Position numbers and translations under genes: made by a program
In this document: positions 1 to 6,850 of the stretch, in pieces
Numbering within the stretch: position 1 is the first letter of the stretch
Layout: the number at the start of each line of letters is the position of its first letter
Origin: Gimesia maris
GTDB lineage: Bacteria; Planctomycetota; Planctomycetia; Planctomycetales; Planctomycetaceae
Length of the DNA: 64,000 nucleotides
Direction: 5' to 3'
Assembly: GCF_008298035.1 (NCBI RefSeq)
Contig: NZ_CP042910.1
Span: forward strand, 3,177,001-3,241,000
The notes under the pieces: model-generated
Database searches by the model: none
Told to the model about the DNA's origin: nothing
The model's input: only the letters and a program-made list of their open reading frames with translations

Positions 1-2
1 AA

Positions 3-128
3 GAATTACGTTTTCCAGAGGTGATATCTCGTCCGGTGGGCATAGCTTCCCTTCAACGGTGTCAACTAAATAATGGCGATCAACGTCCAGTGAGTTTTGA
101 TTCTGCCTCCGTGCAAATCACTCGATAG
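3..128 (+). CDS. Possible 3' end of a gene cut by the window start
   Basis: Frame 3 is open from the first base to a TAG at 126-128 and encodes 41 residues of ordinary composition, ending VSFDSASVQITR. The other two plus frames stop sooner or read less like protein. I do not recognise the family, and 41 residues are too few to place it. The next gene lies on the opposite strand, so this would be a convergent gene end. The call rests only on open frame and composition; a chance open frame is a real alternative. Confidence 0.3.
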   Translation, partial: ELRFPEVISRPVGIASLQRCQLNNGDQRPVSFDSASVQITR

Positions 129-244
129 GTAAAATAAATTTTGAAATGGATTCCTGATAAGAATCGATATCGATTTCTAAGAGGCCGTTATCGGATAAAA
201 AAAAGTGATCTAATTCTATTTGCATTAAGAGGAACCGCTGACAG

Positions 245-598
245 TTATTGCTGATCCGACTGATTGTTAATTTCAGCCTGATCAGAATTTGCATCAACGG
301 CGTCCTTTTCCAGGCCGGGTTTGGCTGGTGCAACGAGTCGCTTTTTGATGGATCGGAATTCGTCGTCGGTAAGGTCACCTTCTCGCTGCATTTCTGCGAA
401 TTGCATAAGTAATTCACGGGCATCCACATGACGATCCTCATTTTCCCGAAAACGTCCTACGATCCATACGATCAACCAAATCAAAAAACTGACAATGAAG
501 ACTGCCAGGATCCATTCCACGAGACGGTCCCCCAGCAGTTCCTTGAACAGCTTTTGTTTATCCGCCTGATTTCCCAAAGTTAAAAAAATGAAAATCAC
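245..598 (-). CDS. Small SHOCT-like membrane protein
   Basis: A 117-residue protein with one strong membrane helix at about residues 28-48 (WILAVFIVSFLIWLIVWIV). A soluble segment follows at about 60-88 that matches the SHOCT pattern: a short amphipathic helix, then GDLTDDEF and a basic KKRL. SHOCT segments are short oligomerisation modules found at the C-termini of small bacterial membrane proteins; exact functions are mostly unknown. The last 25 residues are Gln/Asn/Asp-rich and probably disordered. The protein is predicted to sit in the inner membrane with the SHOCT part in the cytoplasm. It stands alone between a possible convergent gene end and a 700-bp stretch holding only a relic. A longer overlapping frame (118-441) is a shadow. 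Confidence 0.7.
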   Translation of the reverse strand: MIFIFLTLGNQADKQKLFKELLGDRLVEWILAVFIVSFLIWLIVWIVGRFRENEDRHVDARELLMQFAEMQREGDLTDDEFRSIKKRLVAPAKPGLEKDAVDANSDQAEINNQSDQQ

Positions 599-840
599 TG
601 TAATTCAGGCAGAGAGTAAAGTCTTCCTGCCTTCCCTAGAATACTGACTGAAAAGTACGACGCATGATCAATGGTCTGCGGCGATGGACTCGATGTTTTA
701 ACGAACGGACTGTCGTTATTATTAGGGACAAGTCAGAACGAGGCAAGTCTTCTCGAGTCTCAGGTCAGTATCAGTATATGCGAGAATAAGCATTTCACGC
801 GCCAAAAATGGTCAGTTTACGATAAGAAACAGAAATAGGA

Positions 841-1228
841 TTACTGGGAAACAGGAGTGTCTAGTGGCAGATTCGCTGTTCTTGGTAAAAAAGCCTGCTT
901 TTCCAGCGTCAATTGTGTCGTTGAATCGGGGGCTGATAAAATCATCAGGTCTTCCCAGTCTTTGTAGAAGTTCAGCTCCAAATTCTGCCCGTCGGCGAGG
1001 AATGCAGGTTGAATCGTAAAAATTACATTGTCGAACTTACCGTAAGTATAATGTGACTTGTGATTTGACTGATTTTACCTGGCATGGGAGAATAGCATGG
1101 TTCAGGAATTCTGACAGTTGCGATTTCGAATTGGAACCAGAGGGAAAATTGCCTGTGAGGTCTGCAGACCGCTTGCATTGCATCCTGAACGGTTCAATTT
1201 TATGATCGACTTTCAAATCAGACATCAA
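841..1228 (-). pseudogene. Probable frameshifted gene relic
   Basis: On the minus strand an open frame from 1074 to a TAA at 841-843 encodes 77 residues with protein-like composition (for example KFDNVIFTIQPAFLADG and ELNFYKDWEDLMIL). It has no start codon near its beginning; the only Met is internal. A second frame, 1228-1037, begins with ATG and runs into the same area, ending about 37 bases inside the first. Joining the two by a frameshift near 1040-1074 would give roughly 130 residues. I do not recognise the product. The seen facts are the two overlapping frames and the missing start; decay of a once intact gene is inference. Nothing else is recognisable in 599-840 or 1229-1314 apart from the tandem repeat noted separately. 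Confidence 0.35.
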
Positions 1229-1269
1229 TTACAATTCCCGGTTTGACTGACAACAGGTCAGGCTGATGT

Positions 1270-1289
1270 TTTTAATACATTTTAATACA
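1270..1289. repeat. Perfect 10-bp tandem repeat before a gene start
   Basis: TTTTAATACA occurs twice with no gap, ending 25 bases before the ATG at 1315. The AT-rich unit is one helical turn long, so both copies would face the same side of the DNA. It could be part of a promoter or an operator half-site pair, or simply a chance duplication. Confidence 0.4.
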
Positions 1290-1314
1290 GATCGATAGAA
1301 TTTGAGGATTTTGA

Positions 1315-1800
1315 ATGGACTTTGAGAAACGCCTTCAGCATGCCATCAATAAAGGGCGCGCCGCCAAAGATGAAGAAATACGGCAGGAAGTCGGTAAAAA
1401 GATGACTGAGGAAGAGTTTCGGAATCTTCATTTAAAATACCGCCTGGAACTGACGGATCATATCGACAGCTGCCTGAAAAAACTGGCCGATCATTTTCCC
1501 GGATTTCAGTTCAATACCCTGATGGGGGAAGAAGGCTGGGGTTCGAAAATTACGCGTGACGATGTCAGCCTGAATTCCGGCAAACAGGCACGGACGCTTT
1601 ACAGCCGCCTGGAAATGATCGTTCGCCCTTTCACAGAAACGCATATCCTTGAACTGGTTGCCAAAGCCACGATTCGGAACAAAGAAATTTATAATCGTTC
1701 TCATTATCAGTTTATCGCCGAAGCTGATATGCAGTCTTTTGAGGACCTGATGGACCTTTGGATTCTGGAATTTGCCGAGCAGTTTTCATTTCAGGGCTGA
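1315..1800 (+). CDS. Conserved hypothetical protein, 161 aa
   Basis: A soluble, charged, mostly helical protein with no signal peptide and no membrane helix. The N-terminal 45 residues are rich in Lys/Glu/Arg and look helical (EEIRQEVGKKMTEEEFRN). The middle contains Gly/Trp turns (GEEGWGSKITRDD) followed by alternating hydrophobic segments that suggest an alpha/beta fold. I do not recognise the family and assign no function. It is followed after 45 bases by the KDPG-aldolase-like gene on the same strand, so the two could be co-transcribed, although a cytosolic protein of unknown role says little about that pathway. The frame is clean, the composition is ordinary, and the start at 1315 is the first ATG. 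Confidence 0.75.
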   Translation: MDFEKRLQHAINKGRAAKDEEIRQEVGKKMTEEEFRNLHLKYRLELTDHIDSCLKKLADHFPGFQFNTLMGEEGWGSKITRDDVSLNSGKQARTLYSRLEMIVRPFTETHILELVAKATIRNKEIYNRSHYQFIAEADMQSFEDLMDLWILEFAEQFSFQG

Positions 1801-1845
1801 TCAAGAATCCCTCCAAACCGTTACAATAATTAAGGTAAACAGCAG

Positions 1846-2493
1846 ATGAGTCGTCATGCAGATTTAACGCAGGTTTTAGATCGTGGTGCGGTCGCTATTA
1901 TTCGTGCCTCCTCGGGAGAATTACTGGTTGATGTCTCCAAAGCAATTTATGCCGGCGGACTGGATGTAATCGAAGTTACGTTTACCGTGCCTGGTGTGCT
2001 CGACATTCTGGCACAGACCAAACGGGAGTTGGGCGATAAGATCCTGCTGGGAGCGGGAACCGTGCTTGATACGGAATCAGCCCGGGCAGCAATTCTTGCC
2101 GGTGCGGAATTCATTGTGACTCCCACCGTGAATACCGATGTCATCGATTTATGCAACCGGTATGACAAACTGATTATGACGGGGGCTTTCACGCCGACGG
2201 AAGTCTTAATGGCCTGGGAAGCAGGCGCAGATATTATTAAAGTCTTTCCTGCTTTTGTGGGAGGACCCGCCTATCTGAAAGCACTGCATGGTCCTCTGCC
2301 CCAGATCCCACTGATGCCCACCGGAGGCGTCGATCTGGAAACCCTGCCTGCTTATCTCAAAGCCGGTGCCTGTGCTGTGGGACTGGGCAGCTCACTGGTC
2401 ACTTCACAAATGGTTGAAGCGGGTGATCTGGATGGCATTCAGAAGTTGACCGCTGAGTATATGGGTAAAATTAAAGAGCTGCGCAAAGGGTAA
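1846..2493 (+). CDS. eda: 2-dehydro-3-deoxyphosphogluconate aldolase family (KDPG/KHG aldolase)
   Basis: A 215-residue class I aldolase of the KDPG/KHG family, which cleaves KDPG to pyruvate and glyceraldehyde 3-phosphate, or a related 2-keto-3-deoxy acid, through a Schiff base. The expected landmarks are present in order: catalytic Glu43 in VIEVTF, the GAGTVL loop at 69-74, Schiff-base Lys132 in IIKVFPA, and the phosphate loop PTGGV at 158-162. Length matches the family (about 205-215). Close family members act on KDPG, KDPGal or hydroxy-oxoglutarate, so substrate is not settled by sequence. No edd or sugar kinase is adjacent; the only same-strand neighbour is the unknown 161-aa gene upstream. 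This suggests a housekeeping or sugar-acid role rather than a local Entner-Doudoroff operon. Confidence 0.9.
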   Translation: MSRHADLTQVLDRGAVAIIRASSGELLVDVSKAIYAGGLDVIEVTFTVPGVLDILAQTKRELGDKILLGAGTVLDTESARAAILAGAEFIVTPTVNTDVIDLCNRYDKLIMTGAFTPTEVLMAWEAGADIIKVFPAFVGGPAYLKALHGPLPQIPLMPTGGVDLETLPAYLKAGACAVGLGSSLVTSQMVEAGDLDGIQKLTAEYMGKIKELRKG

Positions 2494-2838
2494 TTACCAC
2501 CTCTTTTGCCGGGGGATTTCTCTTCACAACAGGAAGAATTCCTCACGTTTTCTCCTGTTGCGCTTCTGCTTTAACCCGAAAGATCGTCTCAAGTCATACG
2601 AACTGAATTGACGATATGGCTAGATAGTCAATCTTCGGTTTACCAGTGCGCGTATTTCCTGGTGTTGCGTCTCATTCAGTTTGACATACACTACGTTCGT
2701 CGAGAGATGCTGTCAGGGATCGAGATACATGCTTTGTACCCGGTGAATTGACTGTTAGTAAAATTCACACCATCTCAGGAGGGACTCCAGGCCGGGATCA
2801 CGAGAAAAAGTGTTCTTCAGGCAGGGAGGTGCATTGGC
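2494..2838 (+). other. Intergenic stretch with a weak hairpin
   Basis: A 345-base gap. It holds an 8-bp inverted repeat (CAACAGGA at 2527-2534 with TCCTGTTG at 2553-2560, 18-base loop) soon after the aldolase stop. Only a mixed pyrimidine run follows, so it is at best a weak terminator. GGGAGG lies about 8 bases before the ATG at 2839 and supports that start. A 63-codon open frame across 2748-2939 overlaps the signal-peptide gene and is not convincing. Confidence 0.4.
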
Positions 2839-4485
2839 ATGAGACTATTTACATTACTGGTAGTCAGTTGCTTGTTTGGGGGATTTCAATCGAATTCCGC
2901 TTCGGCAGCTGCCCCTTCGTCTCCCGTATTTACCAGTAAAACCCAGTTTCGGATCCCCTACCATTATGATCAGGCTGAAATTGATCGACTGGGTGCACGG
3001 GAAATCAGACTGTATGTCTCGACTGACCGGGGAGTGACCTGGAATCATCAGCAGTCGGTGCCACCTTCAACTCGTAAATTTCCCTTTAAAGCAACTCAGG
3101 ATGGGGAATACTGGTTCTCTGTTCGGACGCTGGATGCCCAAAATCAGCTCCATCCTTCCGGGCGTGTCTTCGAACCCGGTTTACGGGTTGTGATTGACAC
3201 AACGCCTCCGCAGCTGGATCTGGATCTGCGACAGATCTCCCCGGGCAAAGTTCAATTGATCTGGAATGCCGAAGATCAGAACCTGGATCCGACCAAACTG
3301 GTTCTGGAATACGCCCAGAATGGCAGCCAGAACTGGCAGCGTGTGATTGTAGCGCCCCACGGTAAAGGCCAGACAACCTGGTCAATTTCACAAGGTGGTG
3401 TGGTCTCTGTGCGGGGCGTGATCAAAGACAGGGCTGATAATACCGGCAGCAGTCAGAAACAGATTCGGGTCGTTGCCGCCGCCAGTCGCACTACGATTCC
3501 CAAACCCAAACAGGATCTTCCCGATTTTAATCAGCCTATCGCTCAGGGAACGATGCCTGATAACAGTCTGACACAATCCGAGCCGGCAACACTGGCGCCT
3601 TATTCCGGCGAGAATGCGACAACTCAACCCACGCAACCACATAGTCTGGACTCACAGACACCTCTGGCAAACCGTCAGCTTCCCAGTGTTTTTCCCCAGC
3701 AAAAACGATTTGACCAGGTCGAACCGGGAGTGCAACCCGGTCAGGGGCAGGTCAAGAATCATTTTGTTACCGATGATCCGGAGAAGCGTCCGAATTACGC
3801 TAAAAACCGCTATCCTCAGACACCCACACAAAACTGGGCTGCAGAACGCAAGCAGGTGTTGAATGGGACGCAATTCCAGATTGGATTCGAGGTCGACGAA
3901 GTCGGGCCCTCGGGGATTGGCGCCGTTGAGCTCTATATCACAGAGGACAATGGCCAGAAGTGGTATAAATACGGCGAAGACCCGGATAAAAAGAGCCCCT
4001 TCCATGTCGAAGTGCCCCACGATGGGATTTATGGATTCTCCCTGCGCGTGCGAAGTGGTGTCGGTCTGGCAGATGCATTACCCAAGTCTGGTGAGAAGCC
4101 CGATGTGGTCATCGTGGTTGACCGGACGGCACCTGCTTTGAAATTGAATCCGGTGGTACAGGGACTGGGTGGAGAAGCGAATAAGGTGACGATCTCGTGG
4201 GCCATGAGTGATCAGAACCCTGCAGAGAAATCGATTGCCATCAATTTCTCGACGCAACCAGGGGGCCCCTGGGAGCCCATCGTTGACTGGCAGGAGGATC
4301 AGGGGCGGTTTACCTGGTCTGTTCGACCAGGCAATCCTTCGAAATTTTACCTTCAGGTGATTGCCCGGGATGCCGCCGGCAATGTTTCACAGGAAGTCAC
4401 ATCCCAGCCGATTATCCTGGATTTAACCAAGCCCTCCGGGAGAATCGTTGATGTGGAAGTGCTGAGTAAGGCGTCTCCCTATTAA
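2839..4485 (+). CDS. Secreted beta-sandwich repeat protein, two-fold duplicated
   Basis: A 548-residue exported protein. It has a signal peptide of about 23 residues (hydrophobic core LFTLLVVSCLFGG, then ASAAAP) and no further membrane helix. The rest is built from two related halves, about 30-215 and 340-535, joined by a Pro/Gln/Ser-rich linker. Each half has the same order: a segment with VSTDRGVTW or ITEDNGQKW, a DGEYWFSVR or DGIYGFSLR strand, VIDTTPP or VVDRTAP, a tryptophan segment (LIWNAEDQNLDP or ISWAMSDQNPAE), then RADNTG or DAAGNVS. This is the look of paired Ig/fibronectin-like domains of surface proteins. Specific function is unknown. The start is supported by GGGAGG upstream. It converges on the tatA gene, which may be coincidence, since its signal peptide lacks a twin-arginine motif. 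Confidence 0.8.
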   Translation: MRLFTLLVVSCLFGGFQSNSASAAAPSSPVFTSKTQFRIPYHYDQAEIDRLGAREIRLYVSTDRGVTWNHQQSVPPSTRKFPFKATQDGEYWFSVRTLDAQNQLHPSGRVFEPGLRVVIDTTPPQLDLDLRQISPGKVQLIWNAEDQNLDPTKLVLEYAQNGSQNWQRVIVAPHGKGQTTWSISQGGVVSVRGVIKDRADNTGSSQKQIRVVAAASRTTIPKPKQDLPDFNQPIAQGTMPDNSLTQSEPATLAPYSGENATTQPTQPHSLDSQTPLANRQLPSVFPQQKRFDQVEPGVQPGQGQVKNHFVTDDPEKRPNYAKNRYPQTPTQNWAAERKQVLNGTQFQIGFEVDEVGPSGIGAVELYITEDNGQKWYKYGEDPDKKSPFHVEVPHDGIYGFSLRVRSGVGLADALPKSGEKPDVVIVVDRTAPALKLNPVVQGLGGEANKVTISWAMSDQNPAEKSIAINFSTQPGGPWEPIVDWQEDQGRFTWSVRPGNPSKFYLQVIARDAAGNVSQEVTSQPIILDLTKPSGRIVDVEVLSKASPY

Positions 4486-4519
4486 GCCTGTTCAATCAGA
4501 CTTACAGCCGCCAGGCAGC

Positions 4520-4846
4520 TCAGGCCTGTTCCGATTTTTCTTCCGACTTGGGTTCAGAGCTGGGAACTTCAAACTTGGGAGCCGTGAATTCATCAGATCG
4601 TTCCGATGGTGTGGGACGTGGTGTTTCAGGCTGTGAATGTGAATAGGATGCCTGGTTCACTTCGTCTTCGATGCCACTGACGCCCTTTTTGAATTCGACA
4701 ATGCCTTTGCCCAGGCTGCGTGCGACTTCCGGTAAACGCTTACCAAACAGCAGCAGAGCAATGATGCCGACGATGATCATTTCATAACCGCCGGGCATTC
4801 CCAGAAAAGCGGGAACAGGTGTGATGTGTGTGATTGTCTGAAACAT
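4520..4846 (-). CDS. tatA: Sec-independent translocase protein TatA (first copy)
   Basis: A 108-residue TatA/E-family protein, the pore-forming component of the twin-arginine translocase that exports folded proteins. It has an N-terminal extension of about 20 residues, one membrane helix (about 22-37, MIIVGIIALLLFG), the conserved FGKRLPEVARSLG hinge at about 37-49, then an amphipathic helix with IVEFKKG. A long acidic, Pro/Ser-rich tail follows from about residue 60 and is probably disordered. Family proteins are usually 60-90 residues, so the extra length comes from the extension and tail. It lies 109 bases downstream of a second, shorter tatA on the same strand; no tatB-like or tatC gene is in the window. 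TatA versus TatB cannot be fully separated by sequence alone, but the FGKRLP hinge favours TatA. Confidence 0.9.
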   Translation of the reverse strand: MFQTITHITPVPAFLGMPGGYEMIIVGIIALLLFGKRLPEVARSLGKGIVEFKKGVSGIEDEVNQASYSHSQPETPRPTPSERSDEFTAPKFEVPSSEPKSEEKSEQA

Positions 4847-4955
4847 TTTCTTACCTCTTTTTATGACTAAGGTATTGAGGGGGAAACATCAGTTGGTTCC
4901 CCCTGATCCTGGGATCTTGTGGTTGAGAGTAAAACGATAAAATCCGGGTGATCGA

Positions 4956-5162
4956 TCAGTTTGGCGGGTTGTCCTGTTTTGAGTCTTGCGACTGAATACG
5001 GGATGAATCCCCTTCGTCATCGGCTCCTTCCTGAGAGCCCTTCTTGAATTCGACGATACTTCTACCCAGTGAATTCATCACTCCAGGTAAACGCTTACCA
5101 AACAGAAGCAGAATAATTACTAAAATGATGGTGATTTCAATCCAGCCTGGAAAGCCAAACAT
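4956..5162 (-). CDS. tatA: Sec-independent translocase protein TatA (second copy)
   Basis: A compact 68-residue TatA/E protein. The membrane helix spans about residues 5-21 (GWIEITIILVIILLLFG), then FGKRLPGVMNSLGRS and the amphipathic IVEFKKG segment. A short acidic Ser/Asp-rich tail follows. It shares FGKRLP and IVEFKKG with the gene downstream but differs in the membrane helix and tail, so the pair is an old duplication rather than a recent copy. The shorter form lacks the N-terminal extension of its neighbour and keeps the typical PGW(I/V)E start of TatA. It is the first gene of a likely two-gene unit. Bacteria with two TatA proteins often use them as partly redundant pore subunits; which role each plays here cannot be read from the sequence. 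Confidence 0.9.
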   Translation of the reverse strand: MFGFPGWIEITIILVIILLLFGKRLPGVMNSLGRSIVEFKKGSQEGADDEGDSSRIQSQDSKQDNPPN

Positions 5163-5616
5163 ACTGTGAGTCCCGTTAACTTCTATGAATCAGTCGAGTA
5201 GACGATTACATTACAATGGAGTAATCAGGTTCGTTCGGTGAAATGGTAACAGAAGAAGACTTCACCGAAAATGAACACCAGCGTAAATGGGATGTTTCAA
5301 TCAGGTATGCACTGCCAGGTATGCTCAGCTGGTGTAAAGGAAAAGACCAGTCGGTAGGTTATCATTCCTGTATGATGGCACCTGCGAAAACAGTTCTCGG
5401 AGGAGATCCCATGGATGGATATCCACTCGGTTTGCCCGCAGGAGTCGCAGGAGGATTGAGCGGTAAGTAATTAAATCATAACCTCGCAAACGCGGCTGTC
5501 AACAGAATTTAACGTCCCAAATCGGGTGAATTCCGATTCTGCCTGGCATAGGTGCCTGTAAAAGTGGTTTGTTTCGGCATCTCAACCGGGCAGAAACCGA
5601 AAAAACGCGATTTGAC
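5163..5616. other. Intergenic region with a candidate peptide gene
   Basis: A 454-base gap between tatA and the 351-aa gene. Apart from the candidate 19-codon ORF at 5411-5470, I see only a 6-bp TTTCGG/CCGAAA inverted repeat around 5573-5603 near the end of the downstream minus-strand gene. No RNA gene is recognised. Confidence 0.4.
5411..5470 (+). CDS. Candidate 19-aa peptide
   Basis: ATG at 5411 starts a 19-codon frame ending in TAA, giving MDGYPLGLPAGVAGGLSGK. GGAGGAG lies 5 bases upstream, one of the best ribosome-binding sites in the window. The product is Gly-rich and neutral, without a clear signal peptide. The frame can be extended upstream to 5243, but the strong site argues for the short form. 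A peptide this short cannot be supported by composition, so the call rests on the ribosome-binding site alone. Chance occurrence is quite possible. Confidence 0.3.
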   Translation: MDGYPLGLPAGVAGGLSGK

Positions 5617-6672
5617 TTAACTACTTATCGCGTCATGAGATGTTTTCTGCAGTAACAGCAGCATTTCCAGCCACTGGACCTGACGGGCAAAGGTATTCAG
5701 TTCCGGATCTTGGCTGTTTTCACACTCCTGGCAGCAGTCAACAAAAGCATTTAAAAGCCAGCGTTTGTTTTGGACTAATTTTGGCTTCCAGGAGGCGACG
5801 TGAGAGAGGCCTGCATACTGTTCAAACAGAGGCTCTACCGCTGTCGGCAGTTCGTCATGTAACGGATGGTAGCCGACTGCCCTGCTCCAGTATTTGGCAT
5901 TGGAGTAATCGGGTTCGCGGCGGTGCATGATGTGATGCCAGTAATCGCCTGCGCCGTGCCTGCCCTGGCTTTGGACGGACTGTGAGTATTCGTGGCTTTC
6001 GTCCAGATAGTCATGCAGACAGAGCAAGCCGGCTTTGAGCGCGGTTGCATCCGCTGACGATGTAATCGAAGGAAGATCCTGCTGAGGATTATATCCCCGT
6101 AACAGGTCCAGCAGCCATTTTCTGTCAGGGCCTGGTAGAGAAGGCGCTAATTCCGGGAGAGAACCGGGATCATTACTTTCCACAGTAAGAGGGGTTTCAG
6201 TTTCGATCAATTGAAACGGGACTTTCTGTTTAGCCAGCAGGATCAACGTCTGCCAGAGTGGATCCAGAGAGTCCGGCAGATGATTGAGGCTGAGAAAGTC
6301 TGTTTTTCGAATCAGGATGCCGGCATGAGGAAGTGGGTTCATCGCTAATGCTGCCGCCTGCGGAGGCAGTGTCTGATATGTCTGTATCAGTGGCTCGGAA
6401 GCAGAGAATGGGAGCAGACAGACTCCTGCCTGCAGCTGACCTGGATCGAGGGCCAACAACTGGTCCAGGTCTGCCTGGGTCAGTTGAGGGGCATCGACAA
6501 AACCGACATACTCGTCGGTTGAACTTTCAAAGAGGGAAACCAGTTCTGTCCGCGTCAGTGAAGCGGGTGAAATTTGTTCGAGTGTACCCAGACTGACTGA
6601 AGAATCGCCGTTCGGGTAGTTCAAGGGCTCCAGAATTCGTTGGGGCAGATATAGTTTTACGGTCGCAGTCAT
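5617..6672 (-). CDS. Unknown protein with conserved YWHHIMHRRE C-terminal domain
   Basis: A 351-residue soluble protein with no signal peptide. Residues 1-180 alternate hydrophobic strands and helices (EYVGFVDAPQLTQADLDQLL), which recalls a Rossmann-like or glycosyltransferase-A-like fold but shows no DXD or other catalytic motif. The C-terminal part, from about 205, has LCLHDYLDESHEYSQSVQ, then GDYWHHIMHRREPDYSNAKYW and a VGYHPLHDEL segment. I recall this second motif from many bacterial proteins of unknown function that pair conserved His and Arg residues with Asn-Ala-Lys-Tyr-Trp. No function is assigned. It stands 178 bases downstream of the PQQ-propeller gene on the same strand, and no ribosome-binding site is obvious before its ATG. 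Confidence 0.7.
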   Translation of the reverse strand: MTATVKLYLPQRILEPLNYPNGDSSVSLGTLEQISPASLTRTELVSLFESSTDEYVGFVDAPQLTQADLDQLLALDPGQLQAGVCLLPFSASEPLIQTYQTLPPQAAALAMNPLPHAGILIRKTDFLSLNHLPDSLDPLWQTLILLAKQKVPFQLIETETPLTVESNDPGSLPELAPSLPGPDRKWLLDLLRGYNPQQDLPSITSSADATALKAGLLCLHDYLDESHEYSQSVQSQGRHGAGDYWHHIMHRREPDYSNAKYWSRAVGYHPLHDELPTAVEPLFEQYAGLSHVASWKPKLVQNKRWLLNAFVDCCQECENSQDPELNTFARQVQWLEMLLLLQKTSHDAISS

Positions 6673-6850
6673 GACAATCTGATTTCTGAGAATGAGTCGA
6701 TACAGTTTTGAGCGGGTTTGCGGGAACGCTTCGCAGTACCATGATTGCGTAATGATAAGCGCGTGTGCCGATTAACCTGTGTTTCAGGCTAAACTAACGG
6801 ATTTTCCACCCGACGGAAAGTCACGCTGCCCGATTGTAGCAATTCCGTTT

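Noticed and set aside
118-441. 107-codon minus-strand frame overlapping the SHOCT-like gene
   Set aside because: It overlaps the 117-aa gene in another frame and has poor composition; the other frame has a clear membrane helix and motif.
2748-2939. 63-codon plus-strand frame before the secreted protein
   Set aside because: It overlaps the signal peptide of the better-supported gene and lacks a start signal.
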